Assembly: GCA_037974335.1 (NCBI GenBank) | Contig: CM075760.1 | Location: 28,844,402-28,908,401, forward strand | DNA: 64,000 nt | Source: Prionace glauca | Taxonomy: Eukaryota; Chordata; Chondrichthyes; Carcharhiniformes; Carcharhinidae | Direction of reading: 5' to 3' | Shown: positions 9,181-19,154 of the stretch, one piece after another | Layout: each line of letters begins with the position of its first letter | How positions within the stretch are numbered: position 1 is the stretch's first letter | Program-made: the position numbers and the translations under genes | The notes under the pieces: generated by a model | What the model was told of the DNA's origin: nothing | The model's database searches: none | What the model saw: only the letters and a program-made list of their open reading frames with translations

Positions 9181-9604
9181 TAAATTTTGGGCTTCAATTT
9201 TTACCTTCCAGGTCACCACTCGCTGCCAAAATAAAAATCCTACTCACATTCTTCATGTATCTGTAACCAGGTAAAACAGTGTATTACATACATCATCAGT
9301 CTATTCATTTACGTCCAAATGTAAAACTTTAATGTGGCTGTCAGCTTGAAGATTTTTAGCTCTCTGTGTACATGACAGGTAGCAGTGAGCATAGATCTGT
9401 CAATCAGTCGCAATCAGCACCTTTAGGAGAATTGGGAGGGTGAATATTAGAAACAGCAGAGTGAGAATGGTGGGAGAGTGTGTGGGTTGGAGATTACAGC
9501 TTTTGGGGAATGAGAGAGGAAAGAATGTTCAATAAAATCTAGAATTGGCCTCTAATTTCCTATTCTGTACTGACAAAAATAACTTTTGTCAACTCGTTTT
9601 ACAG

Positions 9605-9947
9605 GATATTGAAATAGGAATTACAGGCTGAAATCTCAAACACCACGTCTAGATCTGACAGAGTCATATTCCCTGGAACGTGAATACCGTCGGCCTTTGG
9701 CTCCAGAAGGAGAAATGATTGTCCGGTCTGTTGATTTGAAAAGATTTCAAATTTCAGTGTGATTGGAAAAGCACCAACACACTGTCACAGTTGAGTGAGA
9801 GTGTTCCATTGCACTCACTAAAGAGCTTTAACCAGTTACACAGCCTGAATAACCATCTCATCATTCACAGCGGAGAGAGAGTCCACACATGTTCTATGTG
9901 CGGATGAGGCTACAACTGATTGTCCACCCAAGAGGACAATCTGCATC
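9605..9947 (+). other. Family A upstream exon part with decayed fingers
   Basis: It follows the acceptor ACTCGTTTTACAG (ending 9604). The sequence tracks 1820-2180: a SNxTSHxDLTES-like box, a degenerate finger near 9700, the CACACAGCCTGAATAACC stretch, then Met-Cys-Gly-stop-Gly (TGCGGATGAGGC near 9899). The coding ATG at 9948 follows. Intron sequence at 9340-9540 is also related to 1560-1770 and 12090-12250. Confidence 0.55.
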
Positions 9948-10613
9948 ATGGAAAAACCATGGAAATGTGTAGACTGTGGGAAGAGATACAAAGCCCCATC
10001 TCTGCTGGAAGCTCATCGGCGCAGCCACACTGGAGAGAGGCCATTCACCTGCTCTCAGTGTGAGAAGGGATTCACTCAGTTATCTGGCCTGCGGACGCAC
10101 GAGCGAGTTCACACTGGGGAAAGGCCATACATTTGCTCTCAGTGTGGAAAGGGATTCACTTGGCCATCTGACCTGTGGACACACCAGCGAATTCACACAG
10201 GAGAGAAGCCGTTCACCTGCTCTCAGTGTGGGAAGGGATTCACTTGGTCCTCTGACCTGCGGACACACCAGCGAGTTCACACTGGGGAGAGGCCATACAC
10301 TTGCTCTCAGTGTGGGAAAGGATTCACTCGGTCATCTCACCTGCAGTCACACCAGCGAGTTCACACTGGGGAGAAGCCGTACACTTGCTCTCAGTGTGGA
10401 AAGGGATTTACTCAGTCATCTGACCTGAAGAGACACCAGCAATTTCACACTGGGAAGAGACCGTTCACCTGCTCTCAGTGTGGGAAGGGATTTACTCAGT
10501 CGTCTGACTTGCAGAGACACCAGCGAGTTCACACTGAGGACAGGCCGTTCAGCTTTGGGAACGGATTCAGAGCTTCATCTCAGCTGTTGAGACACCAACG
10601 AGTTCACAAGTGA
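9948..10613 (+). CDS. C2H2 zinc-finger protein, family A, 7 good fingers
   Basis: It codes for 221 residues from an ATG in the Met-Glu-Lys-Pro-Trp-Lys-Cys box. Seven complete CX2C...HX3H fingers follow, most with CSQCGKGFT cores and TGERP/TGEKP linkers, so the array is very homogeneous and probably grew by internal duplication. The eighth, C-terminal finger has lost its two Cys (Phe-Ser-Phe-Gly-Asn-Gly-Phe) but keeps its His pair. No effector domain is visible. Expected role: nuclear DNA-binding factor. Promoter and exon 1 lie at 8430-8866, with a V-SINE in the intron. The 3' UTR to about 11030 is AT-rich. Confidence 0.88.
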   Translation: MEKPWKCVDCGKRYKAPSLLEAHRRSHTGERPFTCSQCEKGFTQLSGLRTHERVHTGERPYICSQCGKGFTWPSDLWTHQRIHTGEKPFTCSQCGKGFTWSSDLRTHQRVHTGERPYTCSQCGKGFTRSSHLQSHQRVHTGEKPYTCSQCGKGFTQSSDLKRHQQFHTGKRPFTCSQCGKGFTQSSDLQRHQRVHTEDRPFSFGNGFRASSQLLRHQRVHK

Positions 10614-11033
10614 AACCAGGAGTGGGATTCTGTTGTTAATGTTTCTGGGTTCTCATTCTCTGAGCCTATGTAAAGTTTACAAAATGTGTGAACCACTTTA
10701 TAAAGAGCAGAATTTAATCATCCCTAACAAATACTGATCAAATTAAAATAATTAGGTTGAGGACTATAACAAAATTAATAGATGAAGTTTAAAGTTAAGT
10801 TTGTTTTATTGTTAGAGAAGTTTTTTTAAACTTGTGTAGTTGTGTGCCAATTTTTTCTGCTCACTCCCGACCCCTTTAGATTCTGTCGAAAAGTTAACCC
10901 TTTCAGCAGACAGTTCATTTGTTTCTAAATAACCCGAAAACTCATGTGTATTTTAGTTTATAACTGAAGATTTATTGGGTTTGGTTAACATAGGCTTTTG
11001 ACATTTTTAAAGTATAAGAAGTGAGAAGCCAAT

Positions 11034-11345
11034 CGGACGGCATGGTTAACACTACTGCCTCACAGCACCAGGGATCTGGGTTCAATTCCTGCTTCAAATC
11101 AATGTCTGTGTGGAGTTTGCACATTCTCCCAGTGTCTGTGTGGGTTTCTTCCTGGTGCTTCAGTTTCCTCTCACAATCCAGAAATGTGCGGGTAAGGTTG
11201 ATTGGCTATGCTGAATGAATCCTATTGTCAGGGGGATTAACAGGGTAAATATGTGGGGTTATGGGAATAGGGCCTGAGTGGGATTGTGGTCGGTGCAGAG
11301 TCGATGGGCCGAATGACCTCCTTCTGCACTGTAGTGATTCTATGT
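11034..11345 (+). mobile_element. V-SINE, near full length
   Basis: Head GGCATGGTTAACACTACTGCC (tRNA-like), core GTGTGGAGTTTGCACATTC, middle GGTTGATTGGCTATGC, tail GGGCCGAATGACC ... GTGATTCTATG. It is the best complete copy in the window. The ATTCTATG end is the 8-bp type used by CR1 LINEs. Confidence 0.9.
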
Positions 11346-11459
11346 GTGTATTTGGAATTTGGTAGAGAAAGGTGGAGAGATAGATGTTTGCAGAGAGATG
11401 TTGAGACCTGTTGGTTTTACAAGTTATCCACATTTTTGGAGTGGTCACTTCATGCCCTG

Positions 11460-11612
11460 GTCTGAGAGGGATGAAGAGAAGTCTGTTCAATTGTTGTCAG
11501 TTGGTGTATGACCTTAAGTCCAGGGTGCGTGGGGTCCTTGATTGTGCTGGCTGCTTTGCCGAGGCAGCGGGAAATGTAGACAATGGATGGGAGGCTGGTT
11601 AACAAAGTGGGG
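11460..11612 (-). mobile_element. L2-like LINE fragment
   Basis: The minus strand is related to 26720-26860 (GGCTGCTTTGCCGAGGCAGC here, its complement there) and to the Ala-Val-Gln-like C-terminal region of the LINE at 36575-37170. It is short and its boundaries are approximate. Confidence 0.45.
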
Positions 11613-11620
11613 TCCATGAG

Positions 11621-11696
11621 TGAATACACAGGAACCCTCTCCCATCCCACCCTCAATTGATTGAGGGTGGGATGGGAGAGGGTTCCTGTGTATTCA
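11621..11696. repeat. Perfect 37-bp inverted repeat with 2-bp loop
   Basis: 11621-11657 and 11660-11696 are exact reverse complements (outer ends TGAATACACAGG and CCTGTGTATTCA). The spacer is 2 bp. It is not part of the foldback family: no CAGTAAGAAG arm. No poly-U tract or hairpin RNA gene context is evident. Confidence 0.95.
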
Positions 11697-11699
11697 CAG

Positions 11700-12050
11700 C
11701 CTGTGTTTAGCCTCTGTGTAAACAATTTCTTCCTTGGATCCTTGCCTCACGTCTTCCCAAACCTTAAATCTGTTTCCCAAATCCTTGCCCCATCGGCTAA
11801 TGGGAACAGTTTTTCTTTGTTCACCTCGTTTCAATCTCTCATACAGCTCTATGAATTCTGCCCTCAACCTGCTTTATTGCAAGGAGAACAACCCTAAACT
11901 CGCCAACTAACCATGTCACTAAATTCCCTCATCCCTGTAGCCCTTCTGGTAAATCTCCTCTGCACCATCTCATCCTTATTCACATCCCCCAGCCACACAT
12001 CCTGTATTATATAATCCTGTACGATACAAATTCTAATGCACAATATATAA
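11700..12050 (-). mobile_element. Old CR1-like fragment
   Basis: Antisense to the CR1 C-terminal region: CAATTTCTTCCTTGGATCC (FFTQ-like), AATCTCTCATACAGC and TGGTAAATCTCCTCTGCACC. It is strongly diverged, with approximate ends. Confidence 0.45.
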
Positions 12051-12089
12051 ATACTTATAGGCTAGCAGTCTGCATAAAGATTGTCAGGC

Positions 12090-12352
12090 GGTCTGTGTCC
12101 CGGACAGGACACGGTGAGCATGGATCTGTTGATGAACATTAATCAGCACCTTCAGGAGCAGTGGGTGAAGTATATAATGGGCACAACAGAGTGAAAAAAG
12201 AGGGACAGAGTGACAGATGGAGATTCACAGCTTTGAAGGAAAGAGTGAGAAAATATTGTTCCGTCAAAGTTACAGGGTCAGGACCTGGGTGGGATTGCTC
12301 TCAGTGCAGGTTCGTTGGCCAAATGATCTCCTGTACTGTAGGGTTTCTTTGA
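12090..12352 (+). repeat. Family A intron remnant and V-SINE tail
   Basis: 12090-12250 resembles the ZNF introns at 9360-9530 (GAGCATGGATCTGT, AATCAGCACCTTCAGGAG). 12268-12352 is a V-SINE tail (GGACCTGGGTGGGATTG ... CTGTAGGGTTTC). No finger exon follows, so the rest of this duplicated unit is lost. Confidence 0.5.
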
Positions 12353-12481
12353 ACATTGTTGAATCATGCAATAACATTCAAATTGTATTTGAATACGCAT
12401 GATAACTTTGTCGTTAAATAGCTCAGATAGTAAAAACAGGCTACACAAAATCACAAACATTTACCCCTCAGTATATTTGGC

Positions 12482-13325
12482 TCTAATTCCATAGTCCCAC
12501 AACTTTCTGTATTCCCCAGGAGTAGAAAGAAAGTGTTTTACTCAGATGTTGGCCAGAGGAGGAAGTTTTGAGTCTGTGTGTGAAGCTAAAAACAGAAGCT
12601 GTGCAGTTTCAAATCAAACTGCGGGACTTGGGAGAAAATGATGGGAAGAGATTTTGCAAAGTCCCCTCCCCCACTCCCTCAGCTGGCAGCCCAGCACGCA
12701 GGCGCAGAGAGCGCCGCTGAGCCGAGCTGTCCGGAGCAGGCGCAGTGCGGCTGCCGCCAGCGGTCGCTCTCGATGTCTTTTTGGAGCAGCCGGAGGGGGG
12801 AGGGGGAGATCACCGAGCGGCTTCTCCGCCAGCCGCTTGTGTGGAAACCTTGGCTCAAGGAGGGGGAGGGGAACAATGGGTGGGGGCGGGGCTCCCAGGT
12901 CCGCGCGCGCGGGCCTGCGCACTGGAACCCGAGAACGTCGCCGCGAAACAGTCTGATTCCTATTGGCTGATTCAGGCGGGGCTCCAGTTCCACTGTGACG
13001 TCACATCCAGGAAGTTGTCCAATGAGCTTCAGAGTGAAACTTCCGCCTTTGTGCAACATCTGGGAGGAAATCAATGTTTCCCCCTTTCCATTTCTATTCT
13101 CATTCTGGGGAAATTGGGGACATGCAGCCACTGAAGGGTAAGGAAGTGAATCCAGGCAGGCTGCAAACTCTGGAAAGGAAACAGACGAATATCGGAATTA
13201 GGAGCAGGACTAGGCCCAGGTATCTTTTACTTTTTCTCTCAAAGATATCCTTTAGCTCTCTGTTTGACACATTTATTTACCTGGTTAATAGGATGGCCTC
13301 CTATCTAATGTTCACAATTAAAGTG
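12482..13325. promoter_or_regulatory. Duplicated bidirectional promoter block, copy 1
   Basis: GC-rich block nearly identical to 53971-54830. Shared landmarks include GATGGGAAGAGATTTTGC, GGCGCAGAGAGCGCCGC, TCTCGATGTCTTTTTGGAGC, TATTGGCTGATTCAGG and CACTGTGACGTCACATCC (a CRE-like TGACGTCA at about 12995). Rightward transcription would run towards the family B gene at 18213. The leftward exon end has lost the GT of its donor (CATCTGAGTAAA here, CATCTGTGAGTAAA at 54031-54045), and no minus-strand finger exon follows, so that half looks dead. Confidence 0.7.
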
Positions 13326-13479
13326 TTTTCCCAAGAGATGGATGACGTTTAAAGGAATAGTAAATCAACTGAGGACAGAGATAGTGTGGTCATATGGTAT
13401 ATACAAAATCTTTCATGATTCTCTAAAGTTCATTATAATTACTACTTGTCTTGAAATATATAGCAGCTTTGCTTTTTTT

Positions 13480-13643
13480 ATATTTCCAGCCACAGAGACA
13501 CTGGCACAAAATGAATCTATTTGGCAACTCCAATCCAGACCAACTCTCTGCAGAGAAAGTCAGTCAATTCCACACCCCTTTATGTCCCCATTTCCTTGAA
13601 AGTTTTTCCTTCAAGTGTCCATCAAATTTCATTTTGAAATCAC
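13480..13643 (-). mobile_element. Old LINE fragment, CR1-like
   Basis: Antisense to the conserved 3' region of shark CR1 copies (CCAGCCACAGAGACACTGGC...; TTCCTTCAAGTGTCCATC; TTTTGAAATCACTGATC). Related to 14830-15040 and 54985-55200. It runs straight into the hairpin at 13644. Confidence 0.45.
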
Positions 13644-13686
13644 TGATCATCTCCAGTTACACCACTGGTGTAACTGGAGATGATCA
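13644..13686. repeat. Perfect 21-bp inverted repeat with 1-bp spacer
   Basis: 13644-13664 and 13666-13686 are exact reverse complements (TGATCATCTCCAG ... CTGGAGATGATCA) around a single C. The left arm is the end of the LINE fragment, so the right arm is probably a local inverted copy. Confidence 0.9.
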
Positions 13687-13741
13687 TCAACAGCAAGTTC
13701 CAGGGCCTAAAAAAATTCTTATGGTACCTTATGGTAAGGTT

Positions 13742-14305
13742 ATATGTTATGGTAAGGTTATATAAGGCATTGGTGAGGCTGAATTTAGAGTATTGTGTAC
13801 AGTTTTGGTCACCTACTTTTAGGAAGGATGTAAATAAGGTTGAAAGAGTGCAGAGAAGGTTCACAAGGATGTTGCTGGGACTTGAGAAGCTGAGTTACAG
13901 AGAGAGATTGAATAGATTAGGACTTTATTCCCTGGAGCTTAGAAGAATGAGGGGAGATTTGATAGAGGTGTATAAGATTTTGATGGGTATGGATAGAGTC
14001 AATGCAAGCAGGCTTTTTCCACTGAGGCTCGGGGAGAAAAAAAACAGGACATGAGTTAAGGGGGAAAGGAGAAAAGTTGAAAGGGAATATTAGGGGGGGC
14101 TTCTTCATGCAGAGAGTGGTGGGAGTGTGGAATGAGCTGCCAGATAAAGTGGTAAATGCGGGGTTACTTTTAACATTTAAGAAAAACTTGGACGGGTTCA
14201 TAGATAAGGGGTGTGGAGGGATATGTTTCAAGTGCAAGGCAAAAAATGGTTCTGCACAGACATGAAGGGCCATAAGGCCTGTTTCTGAGCTGTTTTCTAT
14301 GGTTC
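13742..14305 (+). mobile_element. CR1-like LINE 3' part
   Basis: It encodes Leu-Glu-Tyr-Cys-Val-Gln-Phe-Trp, Arg-Val-Gln-Arg-Arg-Phe-Thr-Arg-Met, Tyr-Ser-Leu-Glu-Leu-Arg-Arg-Met-Arg-Gly-Asp-Leu and, in another frame, Phe-Met-Gln-Arg-Val-Val-Gly-Val-Trp-Asn. It ends with GGCCATAAGGCCTG...CTATGGTTCTTC. It is a distinct, older lineage, frameshifted near 14050. 14306-14829 is AT-rich with nothing recognised. Confidence 0.75.
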
Positions 14306-14829
14306 TTCACTAATCCTTATCCCTCCAATCACACAAGAGTGATGTATATTGCACACATTTATTATCCATTAAGTAATAGATATATGGGCCATTTAGAACG
14401 TCATATCTGTACCTGACTCTCCAAATGAACATTATGACTGAATGACATTCTCCTGTGTTTTTTCTCCAGCTGGGAAATACAGAGAATTATGGTAAATTGA
14501 ATCACCACCATGAATTCTAAGGGAGAAATTGCTGGTGATTTTGTGAAGGCTGGTTTCATTGAAAGTAAAAAGCATCCCATCTATTATTGTCTGTCAATGC
14601 CTAAGTCATTTATGTTGCTTCTATTTTGATTTTTACATGAAACATTTTAAAAAGTGAAACCTCACTCATTTTATCCTTGGAATAGTCTGGTAACGTGCTT
14701 CTTATAAGGTTATCAGTTGGCTTGGGACATAACAACAGAGATATATCCAGTGTTTAGGTATAATATTTATATTTCAGTAAAATAATTTATTTATTATTTC
14801 CTTTTTTGTAATCTAATACAGCAGCTGTG

Positions 14830-15040
14830 TTATACATTTCCAGTCATAAACTCGACAGTTCAGAAGGAACTTGAGTCCATGATGACTTTCTGCAGATCAA
14901 TCTAATCAACCCCATTCCCCTCTACATCTCCATTAGTACAGCATTTTCATTTCCTTTGTGTGCAGATCTAATCTCATTTTGAAACCATTTGTCTCCCGTT
15001 CCATCATCCTCATAGACATCGAGTTCCATAGAAACAGAGA
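14830..15040 (-). mobile_element. Old LINE fragment, CR1-like
   Basis: Antisense 3' region: CAGTTCAGAAGGAACTTGAG, CAATCTAATCAACCCCATTCCCC, TTTTGAAACCATTTGTCTCC. It is of the same type as 54985-55200. Confidence 0.5.
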
Positions 15041-15234
15041 AAATAGGATTAGGAGTAGGCCGAAAGGAAGCCTGCTCTTCCATCCATCATGATAATAGCC
15101 CACACCCCTAGATCCTTTGATCGCTTTTGCCTTTCAACTTTGTGTCTCTCTCCATAGATAAAATAATGTTTGCCAGTTGCATGAGGAGAAAATGAGGTCT
15201 TTTTCTGTTCTAAATCAATTTCACACCCTTTTAG

Positions 15235-15291
15235 GATTTGCCGTTGGTAAACAGAAATCAAGCGTGAGATCAAGCGTAAACAGAAATCAAG
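15235..15291 (+). other. Start of the family B finger exon, cut off by a CR1
   Basis: TTCTAAATCAATTTCACACCCTTTTAG ends at 15234 and matches the family B acceptors at 35018, 46817 and 55900 (TTTTAAATCAATTTCACAG). The following bases align with the exon start of those genes; the rest of the exon resumes at 17957/18041. A 16-bp repeat GTAAACAGAAATCAAG occurs at 15247-15262 and 15276-15291, the second touching the CR1. Confidence 0.6.
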
Positions 15292-17482
15292 AGAAGAATT
15301 GGCGAATGTGGACTGGGGGAACACGTTGGAAGGTAGGTCTGCTGAGGAGCAGTGGAGGATCTTTAAGGAGATCTTTCTTGGTGCTCAGCAGAAATTTATT
15401 CCGATGGTTAAAAAGGACAGTAGGAGGAGAGGTAATAAGCCGTGGATAACGAAGGAGGTGAAGGAAAGTGTTAAATTAAAAGCGGAGGAGTTTAGAGTAG
15501 CTAAGAGCAGTGGGCGAGAAGAGGATTGGGAAAGGTTTAAATGTCAACAAAGATTGACAAAGAAATTGATAAAGGAGGGTAGGAGAAGCTATGAGGCTGG
15601 GCTAGCACTTAATATAAAAAAGGATAGCAAGAGTTTTTATAAATATATAAAAAGGAAGAGGCTGGCTAGGGTAAATGTTGGTCCTTTAGAGGATGAGAAA
15701 GGGGAGCTAGTGGTAGGGGATAGGGATATGGCTAAGGTCTTGAATAACTTCTTTGTTTCTGTCTTCACGGAGGAGGACGTGAATAATTTGCCGGGTGTTA
15801 GCGATGGAAAGGTGGTAGGAATGGAGGGTCTTAATGACATTACTGTTACTAGAGAGGTGGTGCTCGACAGACTGGAGGGGCTGATTGTGGACAAGTCCCC
15901 AGGACCGGATGGAATGCATCCGAGGGTTCTGAAAGAAATGGCGGAGGTGATAGTGGATGCCCTTGGTGGTTATTTTCCAGACGTCGCTGGATTCCGGGGA
16001 AGTGCCGGAAGATTGGAAAACGGCTAATGTTACGCCGTTGTTTAAGAAGGGTGGCAGGCAAAAGGCGGGGAATTATAGGCCGGTTAGTTTAACGTCTGTG
16101 GTAGGTAAAATGTTAGAAACCGTCATTAAGGAGGAAATAGCGAGGCATCTTGAGGGGAATTGCTTGATAGGGCGGACGCAACACGGTTTCATTAAAGGGA
16201 AGTCGTGTCTGACAAATTTACTGGAGTTCTATGAGGATGTGTCTAGGGCAGTGGATGGAGGAGAGCCGGTGGATGTGGTCTTTCTGGATTTTCAGAAGGC
16301 GTTTGACAAGGTACCTCACAAGAGGTTATTGCAGAAGGTCAGGGGACATGGAGTTGGGGGTAAGGTGTTAGCGTGGATAGAGGATTGGTTGTCAAATAGG
16401 AGGCAGAGAGTGGGGGTCAATGGATGCTATTCGGATTGGCGGTTGGTGACTAGTGGGGTGCCCCAGGGGTCGGTGCTGGGGCCTCAGCTGTTTACCATTT
16501 ATATAGATGATCTGGAGGAGGGAACCGAGTGCAGGGTGTCGAAATTTGCTGATGACACCAAGATTGGGGGAAAGGCAAATTGTGCGGAGGGTGTGGAGAG
16601 TCTGCAGAAGGATCTAGATAGGCTGGGCGAATGGGCCAGGAAATGGCAAATGGAATTTAATGTTGGCAAGTGTGAGGTGGTCCACTTTGGTAGGAGGAAT
16701 GGTAGGAAGGACTATTACTTACGGGGCGAAAAACTGCAGCAGGCGACGGTGCAGAGGGACCTCGGGGTCCTTGTGCATGAGTCGCAAAAACCCAGCTTGC
16801 AGGTGCAGCAGGTGGTCAGGAAGGCGAATGGGATGCTGGCCTTCATAGCGAAGGGGATTGAATATAAAAGTAGGGAGGTCTTGCTGCAGCTGTATAGGGC
16901 ATTGGTGAGGCCGCAGCTGGAGTACTGTGTGCAGTTTTGGGCGCCGCACCTGGGCAGGGATGTTTTGGCCCTGGAGGGAGTGCAGAGGAGGTTTACTCGG
17001 CTGATACCGGAGTTGAGGGGATTGAGCTATGAGGAGAGGCTGAATAAACTAGGCTTGTACTCGTTAGAGTTTAGAAGAATGAGGGGAGATCTCATTGAGA
17101 CGTATAAGATGATGAATGGGATGGATAGGGTAGAGGTGGAGAGACTGTTCCCGCTCAAAAAAGACAGTAGGACTAGGGGGCACAGCCTCAAGATAAAGGG
17201 GGGGCGGTTTAGAACAGAGTTGAGGAGGAACTTCTTCACTCAAAGGGTGGTGAATCTCTGGAATTCTCTGCCCGTTGAAGTGGTGGAGGCTGCCTCGCTA
17301 AATATTTTTAAGAAACGGGTTGATGGGTTTTTGATAAGAGAAGGGATTAAGGGTTATGGGGAGAGGGCGGGAAGGTGGAGCTGAGTCACGACAGATCAGC
17401 CATGATCTTATTGAATGGCGGGGCAGGCTCGAAGGGCCAGATGGCCTACTCCTGCTCCTATTTCTTATGTTCTTATGTTCTT
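15292..17482 (+). mobile_element. CR1 LINE, recent, 5'-truncated, one frameshift
   Basis: It starts after the endonuclease (Glu-Glu-Leu-Ala-Asn-Val-Asp-Trp-Gly) and encodes the linker, the reverse transcriptase (GNYRPVSLTSVVGKMLE; GVPQGSVLGPQLF; Phe-Ala-Asp-Asp near 16546) and the C-terminal part ending at a stop at 17384. Near 15960 an extra C (GATGCCCTTGG, against GATGCCTTGG at 63670) splits the frame in two. The 3' UTR ends in TTCTTATG repeats. The insertion lies inside the exon of the family B gene at 18213. Confidence 0.95.
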
Positions 17483-17956
17483 ATACCGGAGTTGAGGGGA
17501 TTGAGCTATGAGGAGAGGCTGAATAAACTAGGCTTGTACTCGTTAGAGTTTAGAAGAATGAGGGGAGATCTCATTGAGACGTATAAGATGATGAATGGGA
17601 TGGATAGGATAGAGGTGGAGAGACTGTTCCCGCTCAAAAAAGACAGTAGGACTAGGGGGCACAGCCTCAAGATAAAGGGGGGGCGGTTTAGAACAGAGTT
17701 GAGGAGGAACTTCTTCACTCAAAGGGTGGTGAATCTCTGGAATTCTCTGCCCGTTGAAGTGGTGGAGGCTGCCTCGCTAAATATTTTTAAGAAACGGGTT
17801 GATGGGTTTTTGATAAGAGAAGGCATTAAGGGTTATGGGGAGAGGGCGGGAAGGTGGAGCTGAGTCACGACAGATCAGCCATGATCTTATTGAATGGCGG
17901 GGCAGGCTCGAAGGGCCAGATGGCCTACTCCTGCTCCTATTTCTTATGTTCTTATG
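17483..17956 (+). mobile_element. Second CR1 3' end, joined tail-to-body
   Basis: It repeats 17004-17477 at an offset of 479 bp with about two mismatches. It begins directly at the TTCTTATG tail of the first copy and ends in its own TTCTTATG tail at 17956. No host DNA lies between the two. Confidence 0.95.
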
Positions 17957-18120
17957 TGATCTCAGACCTGATTGAGTTGACCAATTTATTGTAACCCGAA
18001 TATCATTGTATTTTGAATATAGAGAAAAAAAGCACAAGCGTGATCTCAGACCTGATTGAGTTGACCAATTTATTGTAACCCGAATATCATTGTATTTTGA
18101 ATATAGAGAAAAAAAGCACA
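17957..18120 (+). repeat. 80-bp direct repeat at the CR1 edge
   Basis: 17957-18036 and 18041-18120 are identical (from TGATCTCAGACCTG to AAAAAAAGCACA), separated by AGCG. It is host exon sequence of the family B gene. The first copy touches the CR1 3' tail. Confidence 0.95.
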
Positions 18121-18212
18121 TTGGCGAGAAACTGTACACATGTTCTGTGTGTGGACAAGACTTCACCCAATCATTTGGCCTTTCAGAACATAATTGCAGT
18201 CACAACAGGGAG

Positions 18213-18797
18213 ATGGCGTGGAAATGTGAGGATTGTGGGAAGGGATTTGATTACCCATCCCATCTGGAGACTCATCGAAGGAGTCACACTGGGGAGAGAC
18301 CATTCACCTGCTCTCAATGTGGGAAGGGATTCACTACCTCATCCCACCTGCTGAAACACCAGCGAATTCACACAGGGGAGAGACCGTTTACATGTTCTGT
18401 GTGTGGGAAGGAATTCAATCAATCATCTAACCTAGCGATACACGAGCGAATTCATACTGAGGAGAGACCATTCACCTGCTCTCAGTGTGGGAAAGGATTC
18501 ACTCAGTCATCCACGCTGCTAAATCACCAACGAGTTCACAGTGGGGAGAGGCCGTTCACCTGCTCCCAGTGTGGGAAGGGATTCACTACCTCATCCATGC
18601 TGCTGAAGCACCAGCGAATTCACACTGGGGAGAGGCCATTCACCTGCTCTGTGTGTGGAAAAGGATTCATTACCTCATGCACAATGCTAAATCACCAGCG
18701 AACTCACACTGGGGAGAGGCCATTCACTTGCTCCCAGTGTGGGAAGGGATACATTACTTCATCCAGGCTGCTAAAACACCAGCAAATTCACAACTAA
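18213..18797 (+). CDS. C2H2 zinc-finger protein, family B, 7-8 fingers
   Basis: The frame is open from 18090. The usual family B ATG (GAACATGGAAGG at 46891) reads AATATAGAG here, so that start is lost and an in-frame stop lies just upstream. The first ATG is at 18213 (Met-Ala-Trp-Lys-Cys), giving 194 residues and seven complete CX2C...HX3H fingers with TGERPFTC linkers. An eighth finger ([10 protein letters not shown]...HNCSH) precedes it in frame without a start. Several fingers share GFTTSS or GFITS helices. The exon was split by the 2.7-kb CR1 pair at 15292-17956, so transcription and translation of this gene may be changed. The presumed role is nuclear DNA binding. Confidence 0.75.
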   Translation: MAWKCEDCGKGFDYPSHLETHRRSHTGERPFTCSQCGKGFTTSSHLLKHQRIHTGERPFTCSVCGKEFNQSSNLAIHERIHTEERPFTCSQCGKGFTQSSTLLNHQRVHSGERPFTCSQCGKGFTTSSMLLKHQRIHTGERPFTCSVCGKGFITSCTMLNHQRTHTGERPFTCSQCGKGYITSSRLLKHQQIHN

Positions 18798-18929
18798 CTA
18801 TTGTGATTGGATTTTGCTGTTAATCGTATTCAGACTTAACCATTTTTGTTTGTGTCTGTTTCCGCTGAATTGAAAAATAACTCCAGCTGTGTAATAGATG
18901 TCAATATAATTGGCTTAGAAAGGGAGGAT

Positions 18930-19130
18930 TTGGGGTCTGGACATTCACAAAACATTTGATCAGGATTGGATGGAGCCACACAATTTATTGTAATGTGAAC
19001 AACAGAGAATTTTGAACATGGAAGGAAACAATATTGTTCACAACCACAGTCATATTCGGGAGGAACCGTGGAAACCGACTTTCAGAAGAAACTCAGTTAC
19101 CCATCAGAGGAATCACAAAAGGCTGTACAG
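18930..19130 (+). pseudogene. Decaying second finger exon of the family B unit
   Basis: TTTGAACATGGAAGGAAAC opens a short frame with Asn-His-Ser-His-Ile-Arg-Glu-Glu, and a CGDC-type finger has decayed beyond the frame. The same block follows the genes at 46897 (47700-47870) and 56002 (56690-57015), so it belongs to the ancestral unit. Confidence 0.6.
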
Positions 19131-19154
19131 TGTACGGCAGGTAATTTAGAAAGT

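Noticed and set aside
11621-11696. Transcription terminator or microRNA hairpin
   Set aside because: No poly-U tract, no loop of usual size and no conserved copy elsewhere in the window. Kept only as an inverted repeat.
12638-13134. GC-rich frames of 100-150 residues on both strands
   Set aside because: They lie in the bidirectional promoter. The copy at 53971-54830 shifts them, and GC-rich sequence opens frames by chance.
15299-16027. Separate gene upstream of the RT frame at 15957
   Set aside because: It is the same CR1 ORF2 split by one inserted base.
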